16,709 nucleotides of DNA from Pseudomonadota bacterium. GTDB lineage: Bacteria > Pseudomonadota > Alphaproteobacteria > Reyranellales > Reyranellaceae. A program made the translations under genes and the position numbers. A model generated the notes under the pieces. That model did not search any database. It was given only the letters and a program-made list of their open reading frames with translations, and was not told the origin of the DNA. This document shows positions 6,897 through 13,717 of this stretch, in pieces. The stretch covers positions 1 through 16,709 of the forward strand of contig JAEZIF010000088.1 of the NCBI GenBank assembly GCA_023416135.1. The letters are read 5' to 3'. The number at the start of each line of letters is the position of its first letter. The stretch's first letter is position 1.

Positions 6897-7916
6897 ATGA
6901 CTAAGAACAGTGCTGCTCACGCGGTGGAGGTCCTGCTCGAAGACTTTCTTTGCGTCGCCAAAACGGAGCGGGTTGTCATTACCTCCGACATGATGACAGA
7001 CGCCCGCCTGACACAAGCGCTTCTCGAGGGTGCGTACCGGCGCGCAGCCGAGGCGACCGCGATCATCATCCCCAAGCTGCCATCGCAGGGAGCGGGAGCC
7101 GACATTGGCATCACGGCGGCCTGTCGCGGCGCGATCTCGGCAGCCGACGTGTGGATCGACCTGACCTTCCCGTACATGGCGGGCTCAGCTCCGCATGATG
7201 CGGTAATGCACGAGAAGAAAGCGCGCTACCTCCTGCTGGGCGACGCCAACCTCGACTCGTTCATCAGGCTCTACGGCGATACCGACCTCGACCTCTACTT
7301 CGCGGCACAGGCGGAGTTCGACAAGACCTTCGGCAAGAAGGGCGCGCGCTGTCGTATCACCTGCCCGCACGGGTCGGACTTCACATTCGAGCTCTCCAAG
7401 CCAATCTTCGAGAAGCCGCGCCGTGCCCTCAATCCCGGCATGTACACCATTCCCGGCGCCTGCTCGATCGGCGCGGACACTAAGACAATTAAGGGACGCA
7501 TCGTTCTGAGTGCAGTGTTCCACCAGGTCTACGAGCTCTTGCATCATCGGGTCGTCGTCGAAGTGGATGGTGCCATCAAGAGCATCACCGGTGCGGGCGC
7601 CGCCGCTATCAAGTTCGAGCGTGCCGTGCGGCGTGCAACAGGTGCCAGGGACGGCATGATCATCCACCTGACGAATGGGCTGCATCCCACTGCCCAGGTG
7701 ACAGGCAAGTGCTTCAATGAGGACATGCGTGCCCTCGGCAACAATGCAGTAGGCTTCGGTCTTCCGTGGTGGGAGCCGGGCGGGGGCGAGAACCATCCCG
7801 ACGGAGTGCTGATGGGTCAGTCGGTCTGGATCGACAACGAGTTGATTGTCGAGAACGGTCGCGTAGTCGGTGGTTCTGAGGAGCTCGTCCGCAAGGCCGA
7901 TGCGCTTGTCGCCTGA
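6897..7916 (+). CDS. M29-fold metalloprotein, 2,5-dihydroxypyridine 5,6-dioxygenase (NicX)-like
   Basis: 339 residues, no signal peptide, cytoplasmic. The sequence fits the aminopeptidase-M29-like fold shared by true M29 peptidases and the ring-cleaving Fe(II) dioxygenase NicX. Near the C-terminus GGGENHPDG supplies an H-x-D pair (His300, Asp302). His263 in TNGLHPTAQ (or His257) could be the third ligand. From memory, NicX uses His265, His318 and Asp320, the same H...H-x-D order. The length (about 340-350) and the catabolic, CoA-linked neighbourhood favour a ring-opening dioxygenase over a peptidase, but the spacing of the ligands here differs and the substrate is not proven. It is the first gene of the rightward operon with a good ribosome-binding site (AGGAG, 8 bases before the ATG). 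Its TGA overlaps the next ATG by one base. A generic 'aminopeptidase' label would be the likely automatic annotation. Confidence 0.7.
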   Translation: MTKNSAAHAVEVLLEDFLCVAKTERVVITSDMMTDARLTQALLEGAYRRAAEATAIIIPKLPSQGAGADIGITAACRGAISAADVWIDLTFPYMAGSAPHDAVMHEKKARYLLLGDANLDSFIRLYGDTDLDLYFAAQAEFDKTFGKKGARCRITCPHGSDFTFELSKPIFEKPRRALNPGMYTIPGACSIGADTKTIKGRIVLSAVFHQVYELLHHRVVVEVDGAIKSITGAGAAAIKFERAVRRATGARDGMIIHLTNGLHPTAQVTGKCFNEDMRALGNNAVGFGLPWWEPGGGENHPDGVLMGQSVWIDNELIVENGRVVGGSEELVRKADALVA

Positions 7917-8533
7917 TGCCGGGTAGTCCGCGCGAGCCTGACCACGAGATCGAGAGTCTCTTCCTCGAGCGTTGGTCACCGCGCTCCTTCAGCAATGACG
8001 TGTTGCCAGAAGCGGCACTCATGCGGATGTTCGAAGCAGCGCGCTGGGCGCCCTCATCCTATAACTACCAGCCTTGGCGGTTCCTCTATGCGCTGCGCGA
8101 GGAGGCCTCGTGGCCGACCTATGTCGGGCTGCTTACGGAAGTGAACAGGGTGTGGGCATTCCGCGCCTCTGCGCTCGTCTATGTCTTGTCGGACACGCGC
8201 GTCATGCGTCCCGGCAATGACCAGCCAGTCGATTCCTTCACGCATGTGTTTGATTCGGGACTGGCCTACGCCCAGTTTGCCTTGCAGGCGTCGCGCATGG
8301 GCTGGTTCACCCATTGCATGCAGGGGTTCGACAAGGACCGAGCGCATGTTGAGCTGGAGGTCCCGCAAACGCTCCGGATCAATGCCGTTGTGGCCATTGG
8401 CCGTCAGGGGGCTCCGGAGCAGCTGACTGAGGCCAACCAATCGCGAGAAAAGCCAAGCGGCCGCCGGCCGATTAGCGAGCTTGTCAGCTCCGGGAAGATG
8501 CCGCCTGCGTGGCGTACCCCGGCGGCGCCCTGA
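7916..8533 (+). CDS. Nitroreductase-family FMN oxidoreductase
   Basis: 205 residues, soluble. The FMN-binding hallmarks of the family are visible: RWSPRSF (19-25) at the N-terminus, SSYNYQPWRF (47-56), and a late AVVAIGRQG segment corresponding to the 'GYP/G' strand near the flavin phosphate. Members are FMN-dependent homodimers that use NAD(P)H to reduce nitro groups, quinones or activated double bonds, or carry out dehalogenation or dehydrogenation. The gene shares one base with the end of the NicX-like gene, so the two proteins are translationally coupled and probably act on the same substrate or its product. Which reaction is performed cannot be read from the sequence. Confidence 0.88.
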   Translation: MPGSPREPDHEIESLFLERWSPRSFSNDVLPEAALMRMFEAARWAPSSYNYQPWRFLYALREEASWPTYVGLLTEVNRVWAFRASALVYVLSDTRVMRPGNDQPVDSFTHVFDSGLAYAQFALQASRMGWFTHCMQGFDKDRAHVELEVPQTLRINAVVAIGRQGAPEQLTEANQSREKPSGRRPISELVSSGKMPPAWRTPAAP

Positions 8534-8559
8534 TCATTCACCACCGGGAAACTGAACAT

Positions 8560-9534
8560 ATGAGATTCTGGAGCAAACTGGCGGCTGCCGCCACCCTCTT
8601 TCTCGGTTCACAGGCTTGGGCACAGGGAGCCACTCAACCTCCCTATCCGTCTCGGCCTGTGACGGTCATTGTTCCGTTCGCAGCTGGTGGGCCTGCCGAC
8701 CTAGTGGGCCGTGCTGTCACGACGCGGATATCAGGCGCCCTTGGCCGGCCCTTCATCGTCGACAACAAGGCCGGCGCCGGTGGCGCTCTGGGATCGGCGC
8801 TTGCGGCAAAGGCAGCCCCCGATGGATATACGCTGGTGATCGCCAACCCTGGCTCTCATGGCACGACCCCGCTCGTCCAGCGTGACGCCACCTACGATCC
8901 CGCAAGTGACTTCACGGCGATCGCGCAGCTGGGCTCCGCCACCTTCGTTCTCGTCTGCAATCCGGCACTGCCGATCCGCACGGCAGATGAGCTCATTGCC
9001 TATCTCAAGGCCAATCCAGGCAAGGTCCGGTACGGCAGCGCCGGCATCGGCTCGAACGTCCACTTCATTGGAGAGTACTTCAAGCAGCGCACGGGTACCG
9101 ACATGCAGCACGTTCCCTACCGCGGTGCCGGCCCTATGATGAACGACCTGCTCGCCGGTACGATCGAGTGTACCTTCGATTCATCAGCCAAGCCCCATAT
9201 CGACGCGGGTCGACTCAGAGCTCTGGCGGTGACGTCTGACACCCGGGATGCGTTCTATCCTAACGTCCCGACGCTTCAGGAGGTCGGTATCGCCGGTTTC
9301 AACATCACCAGCTGGCAGGCCCTGCTTGGCCCGCGCGGCATGCCGGCTCCCCTCGTTCGCCAGCTAAACCAGGCTGCCAACAGTGCCCTTCAGGGCCGCG
9401 AAACGGCCGATCAACTCGCAGGCATCGGCTTCCGCCCCGGCATGGGCACTCCAGAGGACATGCAGAAGCTGCTCGAGCGTGATCGCAATCTCTATCGGGA
9501 GATCAGCAAGAGCGCCAAGATAGAGCTCCAGTAA
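8560..9534 (+). CDS. Bug/TctC-type tripartite tricarboxylate periplasmic binding protein
   Basis: 324 residues from the ATG at 8560. An in-frame upstream ATG (8509) lies inside the nitroreductase gene and would add 17 residues before the signal peptide, so it is unlikely. A Sec signal peptide (RFWSKLAAAATLFLGSQAWA) is followed by the family's signature YPSRPVTVIVPFAAGGPAD, then GRPFIVDNKAGAGG, APDGYTL, and the carboxylate-loop region VRYGSAGIGSNVH. Such proteins bind small carboxylates (tricarboxylates, nicotinate, aromatic acids, amino acids) in the periplasm. No TctA/TctB membrane partners are in the window, so it is an orphan that may borrow a permease encoded elsewhere or act as a sensor. 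Its place between the nitroreductase and CoA-transferase genes points to a carboxylate-bearing substrate. Confidence 0.93.
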   Translation: MRFWSKLAAAATLFLGSQAWAQGATQPPYPSRPVTVIVPFAAGGPADLVGRAVTTRISGALGRPFIVDNKAGAGGALGSALAAKAAPDGYTLVIANPGSHGTTPLVQRDATYDPASDFTAIAQLGSATFVLVCNPALPIRTADELIAYLKANPGKVRYGSAGIGSNVHFIGEYFKQRTGTDMQHVPYRGAGPMMNDLLAGTIECTFDSSAKPHIDAGRLRALAVTSDTRDAFYPNVPTLQEVGIAGFNITSWQALLGPRGMPAPLVRQLNQAANSALQGRETADQLAGIGFRPGMGTPEDMQKLLERDRNLYREISKSAKIELQ

Positions 9535-10757
9535 TGACCGGCGAGAGGACTATGGGTGAGGCGCCCAATCAGCCGCTGGCCGGTATCCGGGTCATCGACG
9601 TCACGACCGTTCTCATGGGCCCTTTCGCCACCCAGATGCTGGGCGACATGGGAGCGGACGTTATCAAGATCGAGGCTAGCGGTGGTGACAGTCACCGCAC
9701 CGTCGGCCAGGCCCGCTCTGCCGATCTCGGTCTCAATTTCCTGAACACTGGCCGCAACAAGCGAAGCATCGTGCTCGATCTGAAGAAGCCCGCTGCGGGG
9801 GATATCGTTCACGCCCTGATACGCTCGGCCGACATCTTCATATCGAACATGCGGCCAGGTGCGTTGAAGCGTCTTGGCTTTGACTACGACGCCCTGAAGC
9901 TGGTGAACGAGAAGTTGATTCACGTCAGCCTCGTAGGCTTTGGCCGCGGCGGACGCTATGCCGGCCTGCCAGCCTATGATGATCTTATTCAGGGGGCCGT
10001 CGGCATCCCGTGGCTTATCAACCGGTCGAGCGGCGCCGAGCCCGCCTATGTGCCACTGGCGCTCTGTGATCGCGTTGTCGGTGTCGCGGCCCTCAATCCG
10101 CTGCTCGCGGCACTCTTCGCCCGTTCCCGGCATGGTAAGGGCTGCGAGATCGAGGTGCCGATGTTCGAGACCATGGCGCGCCTGGTGCTGGGCGACCACC
10201 TGGGACAGCGTGTCTACGCGTCAAGCGAGGGAAGCACAGGATACGGCCGTCTGCTCTCGCGGCATCGCCGACCCTATCGCACGCGCGACGGCTACATCGG
10301 CGTGCTGCCGTTCGATGACAAGGCCTGGCGGAAGCTGTTTGCAATGGCTGGACGCGAAGGAGAGCTGCCAGCGACACCAATCAGTGATCGCACCGCTGAT
10401 TTTGACACACTCTACGGTATGCTTGCGGAAATCATTGCCGGCAAGACTTCTGCGGAATGGCTTAAGCTGCTTCGCGAGTTCGATATTCCGGCACTACCGA
10501 TGAACTCGCTGGATGACCTGGTGGATGATCCTCACCTGGCCGACGTAGGCTTCTTCCAGGATCGGCACCATCCGAGCGAAGGCGATGTCCGCATGATGGT
10601 CGTTCCGGATGGCGCCAATGATCCAGCCTCGATAAAGATTCAGCCGGCGCCGCATCTTGGCCAGCACACCCGAGAGATCCTGCGGGAAAGTGGCTTCACT
10701 CCTGACAGGATCGAGGCATTCCTTCGGGAAGATGTCGCCCGGCAGCATGAGCCATGA
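9534..10757 (+). CDS. Class III CoA-transferase (CaiB/BaiF family)
   Basis: 407 residues, soluble. The family's features are in order: N-terminal LAGIRVIDVTTVLMGPFATQ, LGDMGADVIKIE, then LNTGRNKRSIVLDLK. The IFISNMRPGALKRLG segment follows, and Asp179 in LALCDRVVG stands where the catalytic Asp forms the acyl-anhydride/CoA-thioester intermediate. The C-terminal part has the usual RTRDGYIGV and LPMNSLDDLVDDPHL segments. It moves CoA from an acyl-CoA donor to a carboxylic acid, activating the pathway intermediate for the hydratase encoded next. The ATG at 9534 overlaps the previous stop by one base; Met7 (9552) is a possible alternative. The gene ends with a 4-base ATGA overlap onto the next, marking a tightly coupled operon. 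The acceptor acid is unknown. Confidence 0.92.
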   Translation: MTGERTMGEAPNQPLAGIRVIDVTTVLMGPFATQMLGDMGADVIKIEASGGDSHRTVGQARSADLGLNFLNTGRNKRSIVLDLKKPAAGDIVHALIRSADIFISNMRPGALKRLGFDYDALKLVNEKLIHVSLVGFGRGGRYAGLPAYDDLIQGAVGIPWLINRSSGAEPAYVPLALCDRVVGVAALNPLLAALFARSRHGKGCEIEVPMFETMARLVLGDHLGQRVYASSEGSTGYGRLLSRHRRPYRTRDGYIGVLPFDDKAWRKLFAMAGREGELPATPISDRTADFDTLYGMLAEIIAGKTSAEWLKLLREFDIPALPMNSLDDLVDDPHLADVGFFQDRHHPSEGDVRMMVVPDGANDPASIKIQPAPHLGQHTREILRESGFTPDRIEAFLREDVARQHEP

Positions 10758-11668
10758 GCAGTACTGAGCAGACAAGTTTTGGGGATCTGACGATCCCTTT
10801 GGATCTCGGTCCAATCTGGTACGAGCCCGCCCTCGAATCGGTAAAAAAGCTTGCCTACGCTCTCGAGGACGAGAGTGGCTGGCTCGTGGGGGATCCGTCC
10901 GCCTGCATGGTCCACCCGCACTTCCTCGCGACATACATGTGGTGGCCTTCGGGCTTCTACCTTAGAGAGCCCGGCGCAAAGGGGCTCTTCGCCATCTTCC
11001 ATGAACGCTACCCTTGGCTGGTCGGGCGCCCCTTCCTCCATGCCAAGACGACCGGTCGCTTCCATCGGCCATTCAGGGCGGGCACGCGTATCAGGGCAGA
11101 CGTATCCGTCGTCGAGAAATACGTGCGTCGCTCGCGCGACTTCATCATCATGCGCGCTCGCTTCCACGACGCTCAAGAGCAGCTGATCGCCGAGTACGAC
11201 CATACCGTCGCGATCCGCAGCCAGGCGATCAAGGGCGCTGCTTCAGGCGAGAGAAGGGCCGCCGAGCAGGCCCCCGCCCCGCTCCCAGCCGGCAGGGAGC
11301 TGCCACAACGTCACATCACGATGTCGCTGGAAAAGTCGCGCCTGTTCACGCTGCCTGTCGAGAACTATCACACGCACGATGCAGCGGCCCAAGCCATGGG
11401 CCTCCGTGTTGCCGTACCTGCCGCAATGATGTCGTTTGGCTATCTCTCAAGACATTGCGACGAATTCTTCGGTCCCGCATGGGTTAGCAGCGGTGAGCTG
11501 AATGTCGTGTTCACCCGCATGCTGGCCCGCGATGATGTCCTCACCGTCCACGGCACAGCGCGTACCGAGCCTTCCGGCTCGGGACGCTCTACAATCGACG
11601 TCGGGATCCGGAATGCACGCGGAGAGGCTGTAGCTGTTGCAAGTGCCAGTGCGTTGACGGGCCAGTAG
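10754..11668 (+). CDS. Two-domain MaoC-like (hotdog) acyl-CoA hydratase/dehydratase
   Basis: 304 residues, soluble. The N-terminal half (to about 160) looks like the FAS1-like/MaoC-N dehydratase hotdog domain (MVHPHFLATYMW, GRPFLHAKTTGRFHRPFRAG, FHDAQEQLIAEYDHT). A proline/alanine-rich linker (about 163-182) leads into a C-terminal MaoC-type domain with ENYHTHDAAAQAMG (203-216), close to the hydratase catalytic 'N..H.D' region, and VSSGELNVVFTRMLARDD. Proteins of this build hydrate or dehydrate enoyl-CoA-type thioesters, for example mesaconyl-CoA hydratases. Together with the overlapping CoA-transferase gene this suggests activation of an unsaturated acid to its CoA ester and addition or removal of water. 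The exact substrate is not inferable. Confidence 0.83.
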   Translation: MSSTEQTSFGDLTIPLDLGPIWYEPALESVKKLAYALEDESGWLVGDPSACMVHPHFLATYMWWPSGFYLREPGAKGLFAIFHERYPWLVGRPFLHAKTTGRFHRPFRAGTRIRADVSVVEKYVRRSRDFIIMRARFHDAQEQLIAEYDHTVAIRSQAIKGAASGERRAAEQAPAPLPAGRELPQRHITMSLEKSRLFTLPVENYHTHDAAAQAMGLRVAVPAAMMSFGYLSRHCDEFFGPAWVSSGELNVVFTRMLARDDVLTVHGTARTEPSGSGRSTIDVGIRNARGEAVAVASASALTGQ

Positions 11669-11708
11669 TAAACCGCATAGACGTCTTGTTCGCGGTCGAA
11701 AGCGGTCA

Positions 11709-12536
11709 ATGGCAAAAAGCAAGCAGCGAAAGCCCTCATCCCAGCAGGGAATTCAATCGATCGAGGTGGGAGCCGACCTCCTTCAGGTACTGTCGGATGC
11801 GTCCGCACCGCTTGCCCTGAAAGATCTGGCCGCGCGGGCTCAAATGTCGCCAAGCAAGGCGCACAAATACTTGGTGAGTCTCGCTCGATGCGGGATGACT
11901 AGACAAGACCGTGTATCCGGGCACTACGATCTTGGCCCCCTGGCCCTCAAGATGGGCCTTGTTGCTCTCAACCGGCTCGATGCCAACCGGCTCGTCGCCG
12001 AGGCGGCTATTGATTTCAACCGGCATCATGACCTTACGGTCATGGTAACGATCTGGAGCGCTCGAGGCCCGATTGTCATAGCTCTGCACAACAGCAGTCA
12101 ACTCGTCGTAGGCAATGTAAGCGTTGGATCGATCTTGCCGGTGTTGAGGTCTGCGTCGGGACGGGCCTTCCTCGCCTATTTGCCACAACATATGACGCGA
12201 AGCATAGTTGCTCGCGAAATGCGGATTGCTGCTCAGCGCGGCGCTAACAATGCGTTAAGCAAAGGCGACATTGAAAACCTTGTCGAGCGTGTTCGCACAT
12301 TCAAGGCAGGCTGGACCAAAGATGACTTGGTTGTAGGTCTGAATGCGTTAGCTGGGCCAATCTTCGATCATCAGGGAACAATAGTCGCCTCTTTAACTGT
12401 CCTCGACAACACAGACGTGGTTGACATCGATTCACCAAAATCAATCCTGCCAGCGCTCTTACGGGCAACAAATGAAGTATCAAGGCAACTCGGACACAGG
12501 GCGAGCTCGCCTCCTTCGGTCGCATTCAACACCTAG
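11709..12536 (+). CDS. IclR-family transcriptional regulator
   Basis: 275 residues. An N-terminal winged helix (about 13-75: IQSIEVGADLLQVLSD, LALKDLAARAQMSPSKAHKY, then the wing SGHYDLGPLALKMG) is followed by the IclR effector-binding domain with its usual VVGNVSVGSILPVLRSASGR motif and a late GLNALAGPIFDHQGTIVASL segment. It is the last gene of the rightward operon, 40 bases after the hydratase gene, and is presumably co-transcribed. IclR proteins in catabolic clusters sense the substrate or an intermediate and bind as dimers of dimers near the controlled promoter, here most plausibly the divergent region at 6761-6896. Less strongly GC-rich than the right flank, in keeping with imported DNA. 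No clear terminator follows. Confidence 0.92.
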   Translation: MAKSKQRKPSSQQGIQSIEVGADLLQVLSDASAPLALKDLAARAQMSPSKAHKYLVSLARCGMTRQDRVSGHYDLGPLALKMGLVALNRLDANRLVAEAAIDFNRHHDLTVMVTIWSARGPIVIALHNSSQLVVGNVSVGSILPVLRSASGRAFLAYLPQHMTRSIVAREMRIAAQRGANNALSKGDIENLVERVRTFKAGWTKDDLVVGLNALAGPIFDHQGTIVASLTVLDNTDVVDIDSPKSILPALLRATNEVSRQLGHRASSPPSVAFNT

Positions 12537-12575
12537 GGTACTGACACGCACCATCGCCGTCGTCATGATTAGGTT

Positions 12576-13067
12576 GTGTACTCACAAAGGGGATTCCGCG
12601 AGGGCACGATCTGTCGCCACATGGAGCGGGACGGCGTCTTGCACTTCACGGAGACCAAGGGCGCAAACAGTCGGGCCTTGGGGCTAAGAAGACAATGGAT
12701 GCAAAGAAGCGTGTCCTTCCCATCCTGCCTGAACTCCGAGCCATCATTGACGCTACGTCGTCGGGCCAGCTCATCTACCTCGTCACGGAATTTGGGAAGG
12801 CGTTCACCGCGGCCGGCTTTGGGAACAAGTTTCGGAATTGGTGTGACGCCGCTGGGCTCAAACACTGCTCGGCCCATGGCTTTCGTAAGACCGGCGCGAC
12901 CATCGCTGCCGAGAACGGCGCGACGCCTCACCAGCTTGACGCCATTTTTGGGGTGGGCGACCCTGCGCCAGGCCGAGGCCTACACGCGCAATGCCAATCG
13001 CACGCTGCTTGCTGATCAAGCGATGCATTTGCTGTTGCCGCGCGAGGAGAACAAATCGGGGGCCTGA
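12576..13067 (+). pseudogene. Tyrosine recombinase (integrase) relic, right copy
   Basis: A second relic of the same integrase family, in three frame segments: ERDGVLHFTETKGANSRALG (from about 12630), then VLPILPELRAIIDATSSGQL and AGLKHCSAHGFRKTGATIAA (12695 to about 12955), then LGWATLRQAEAYTRNANRTL to the TGA at 13065-13067. The H-x-x-R box (HGFR), GW box and Tyr nucleophile (AYTRNA) are present. The first catalytic Arg and all of the N-terminal part are missing, so it is both 5'-truncated and frameshifted at two places. It aligns segment for segment with the relic at 1590-2293. It ends 83 bases before the 3' end of the tRNA-Thr gene, the expected place for an island integrase. Confidence 0.88.
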
Positions 13068-13069
13068 AT

Positions 13070-13105
13070 TGTCGCACTTTTCGATTCCAGAAACCGAGTG
13101 CGACA
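13070..13105. repeat. Perfect 9-bp inverted repeat after right integrase relic
   Basis: TGTCGCACT (13070-13078) and AGTGCGACA (13097-13105) are exact reverse complements separated by 18 bases. They start two bases after the integrase stop and end 45 bases before the tRNA gene. A weaker copy of the same arrangement follows the left integrase relic. No T-run on the coding side, so a terminator is unlikely; integrase arm sites or another att-linked element is more likely. Confidence 0.6.
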
Positions 13106-13150
13106 AAAACGGAAGTTAACCCATTGAATTCGTTACAACTGGAAATGTGA

Positions 13151-13226
13151 TGGTGCCCCGAGACGGAATCGAACCGCCGACCCCATCATTACGAATGACG
13201 TGCTCTACCAGCTGAGCTATCGGGGC
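13151..13226 (-). tRNA. tRNA-Thr, anticodon CGU
   Basis: On the minus strand a complete 76-base cloverleaf can be folded. The acceptor stem GCCCCGA pairs with TCGGGGC, the D stem GCTC pairs with GAGC, the anticodon stem CGTCA pairs with TGATG (one G-U) around loop TTCGTAA, and the T stem GGCGG pairs with CCGTC around TTCGATT. Discriminator A and an encoded CCA (13153-13151) complete the 3' end. The anticodon CGT (plus-strand 13191-13193) reads ACG threonine codons, well suited to a GC-rich genome. Its 3' end faces the integrase relic, so this gene is the probable integration target and was left intact. Confidence 0.97.
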
Positions 13227-13298
13227 ACGGCGCGGGTTCTAGGCGAAAGGCCCTGACGGCGCAAGCGGCTATCCGGCCGCAACTCAGGGAGCTGGACC

Positions 13299-13688
13299 AT
13301 GACCCGCAAGGCGCGCTGCTGCTGCGGCGCCTGCAGCATCGAGGTGGAGGGCGAGCCCCTGCTCAACGCCGTGTACCATTGCGGCAACTGCAAGCGGCGA
13401 ATCGGCAGCGCCTTCGGCTGGTCGGCCTACTTCGCCGACGAGCGGGTGACGGCCAGGACGGGCAATTTCGGCGTCTATGACATCGATGGAGGCAACCGGC
13501 AGCGCCGCTGGTTCTGCGCCATCTGCGGCACTACCCTGCTCTGGAAGGCCGACGCATGGCCTGCCCGGACGGGCGTCGCGGGCGGGTGCTTCACGGAAAT
13601 ACCCCTGACCGAGCCGACGGCCACCGTGTCGAACGGCGGCCGTTGCGCCTGGCTCGGCCTGCCGGTCGACTGGCGCACCTCGATCTAG
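13299..13688 (+). CDS. GFA/CENP-V-like zinc-binding protein
   Basis: 129 residues with the cysteine pattern of the glutathione-dependent formaldehyde-activating (GFA) domain family: CCCGAC (7-12), HCGNCKR (27-33) and CAICGTTL (73-80). These Cys residues bind two zinc ions in the well-studied member Gfa. The name reflects a disputed activity, and most members have no proven reaction, so only a small zinc protein with possible glutathione-adduct chemistry can be claimed. A good ribosome-binding site (AGGGAG, 13286-13291) precedes the ATG. It starts a rightward chromosomal cluster, 29 bases ahead of the permease gene, and is divergent from the tRNA gene. Confidence 0.9.
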   Translation: MTRKARCCCGACSIEVEGEPLLNAVYHCGNCKRRIGSAFGWSAYFADERVTARTGNFGVYDIDGGNRQRRWFCAICGTTLLWKADAWPARTGVAGGCFTEIPLTEPTATVSNGGRCAWLGLPVDWRTSI

Positions 13689-13717
13689 CCATTGCGCATC
13701 GGCGTCTCCTTCAGCGC

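Larger units (their letters stand above)
1590..13150. mobile_element. Decayed genomic island at the 3' end of tRNA-Thr
   Basis: The segment is bounded on each side by a relic of the same tyrosine-integrase family in the same orientation. It contains an IS481-family relic and a self-contained transport and catabolic gene set, and abuts the 3' end of a tRNA gene, the usual target of such integrases. By eye, the IclR and relic sections are less GC-rich than the right flank, whose codons end almost always in G or C. Both recombinases are broken, so the element should no longer mobilise itself. The left boundary is uncertain: no copy of the tRNA 3' end was found at the left, and the island could begin anywhere between about 1017 and 1590 or have lost its outer end. 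Confidence 0.6.

Noticed and set aside
7185..7979. 264-residue minus-strand open frame opposite the NicX-like gene
   Set aside because: No recognisable motif, Arg/Asp/Val-rich shadow composition, and it overlaps a well-supported gene in full.
8509..8559. Upstream ATG for the Bug-type binding protein
   Set aside because: It would start within the nitroreductase gene and bury the signal peptide behind 17 polar residues. The ATG at 8560 directly precedes a normal signal peptide.
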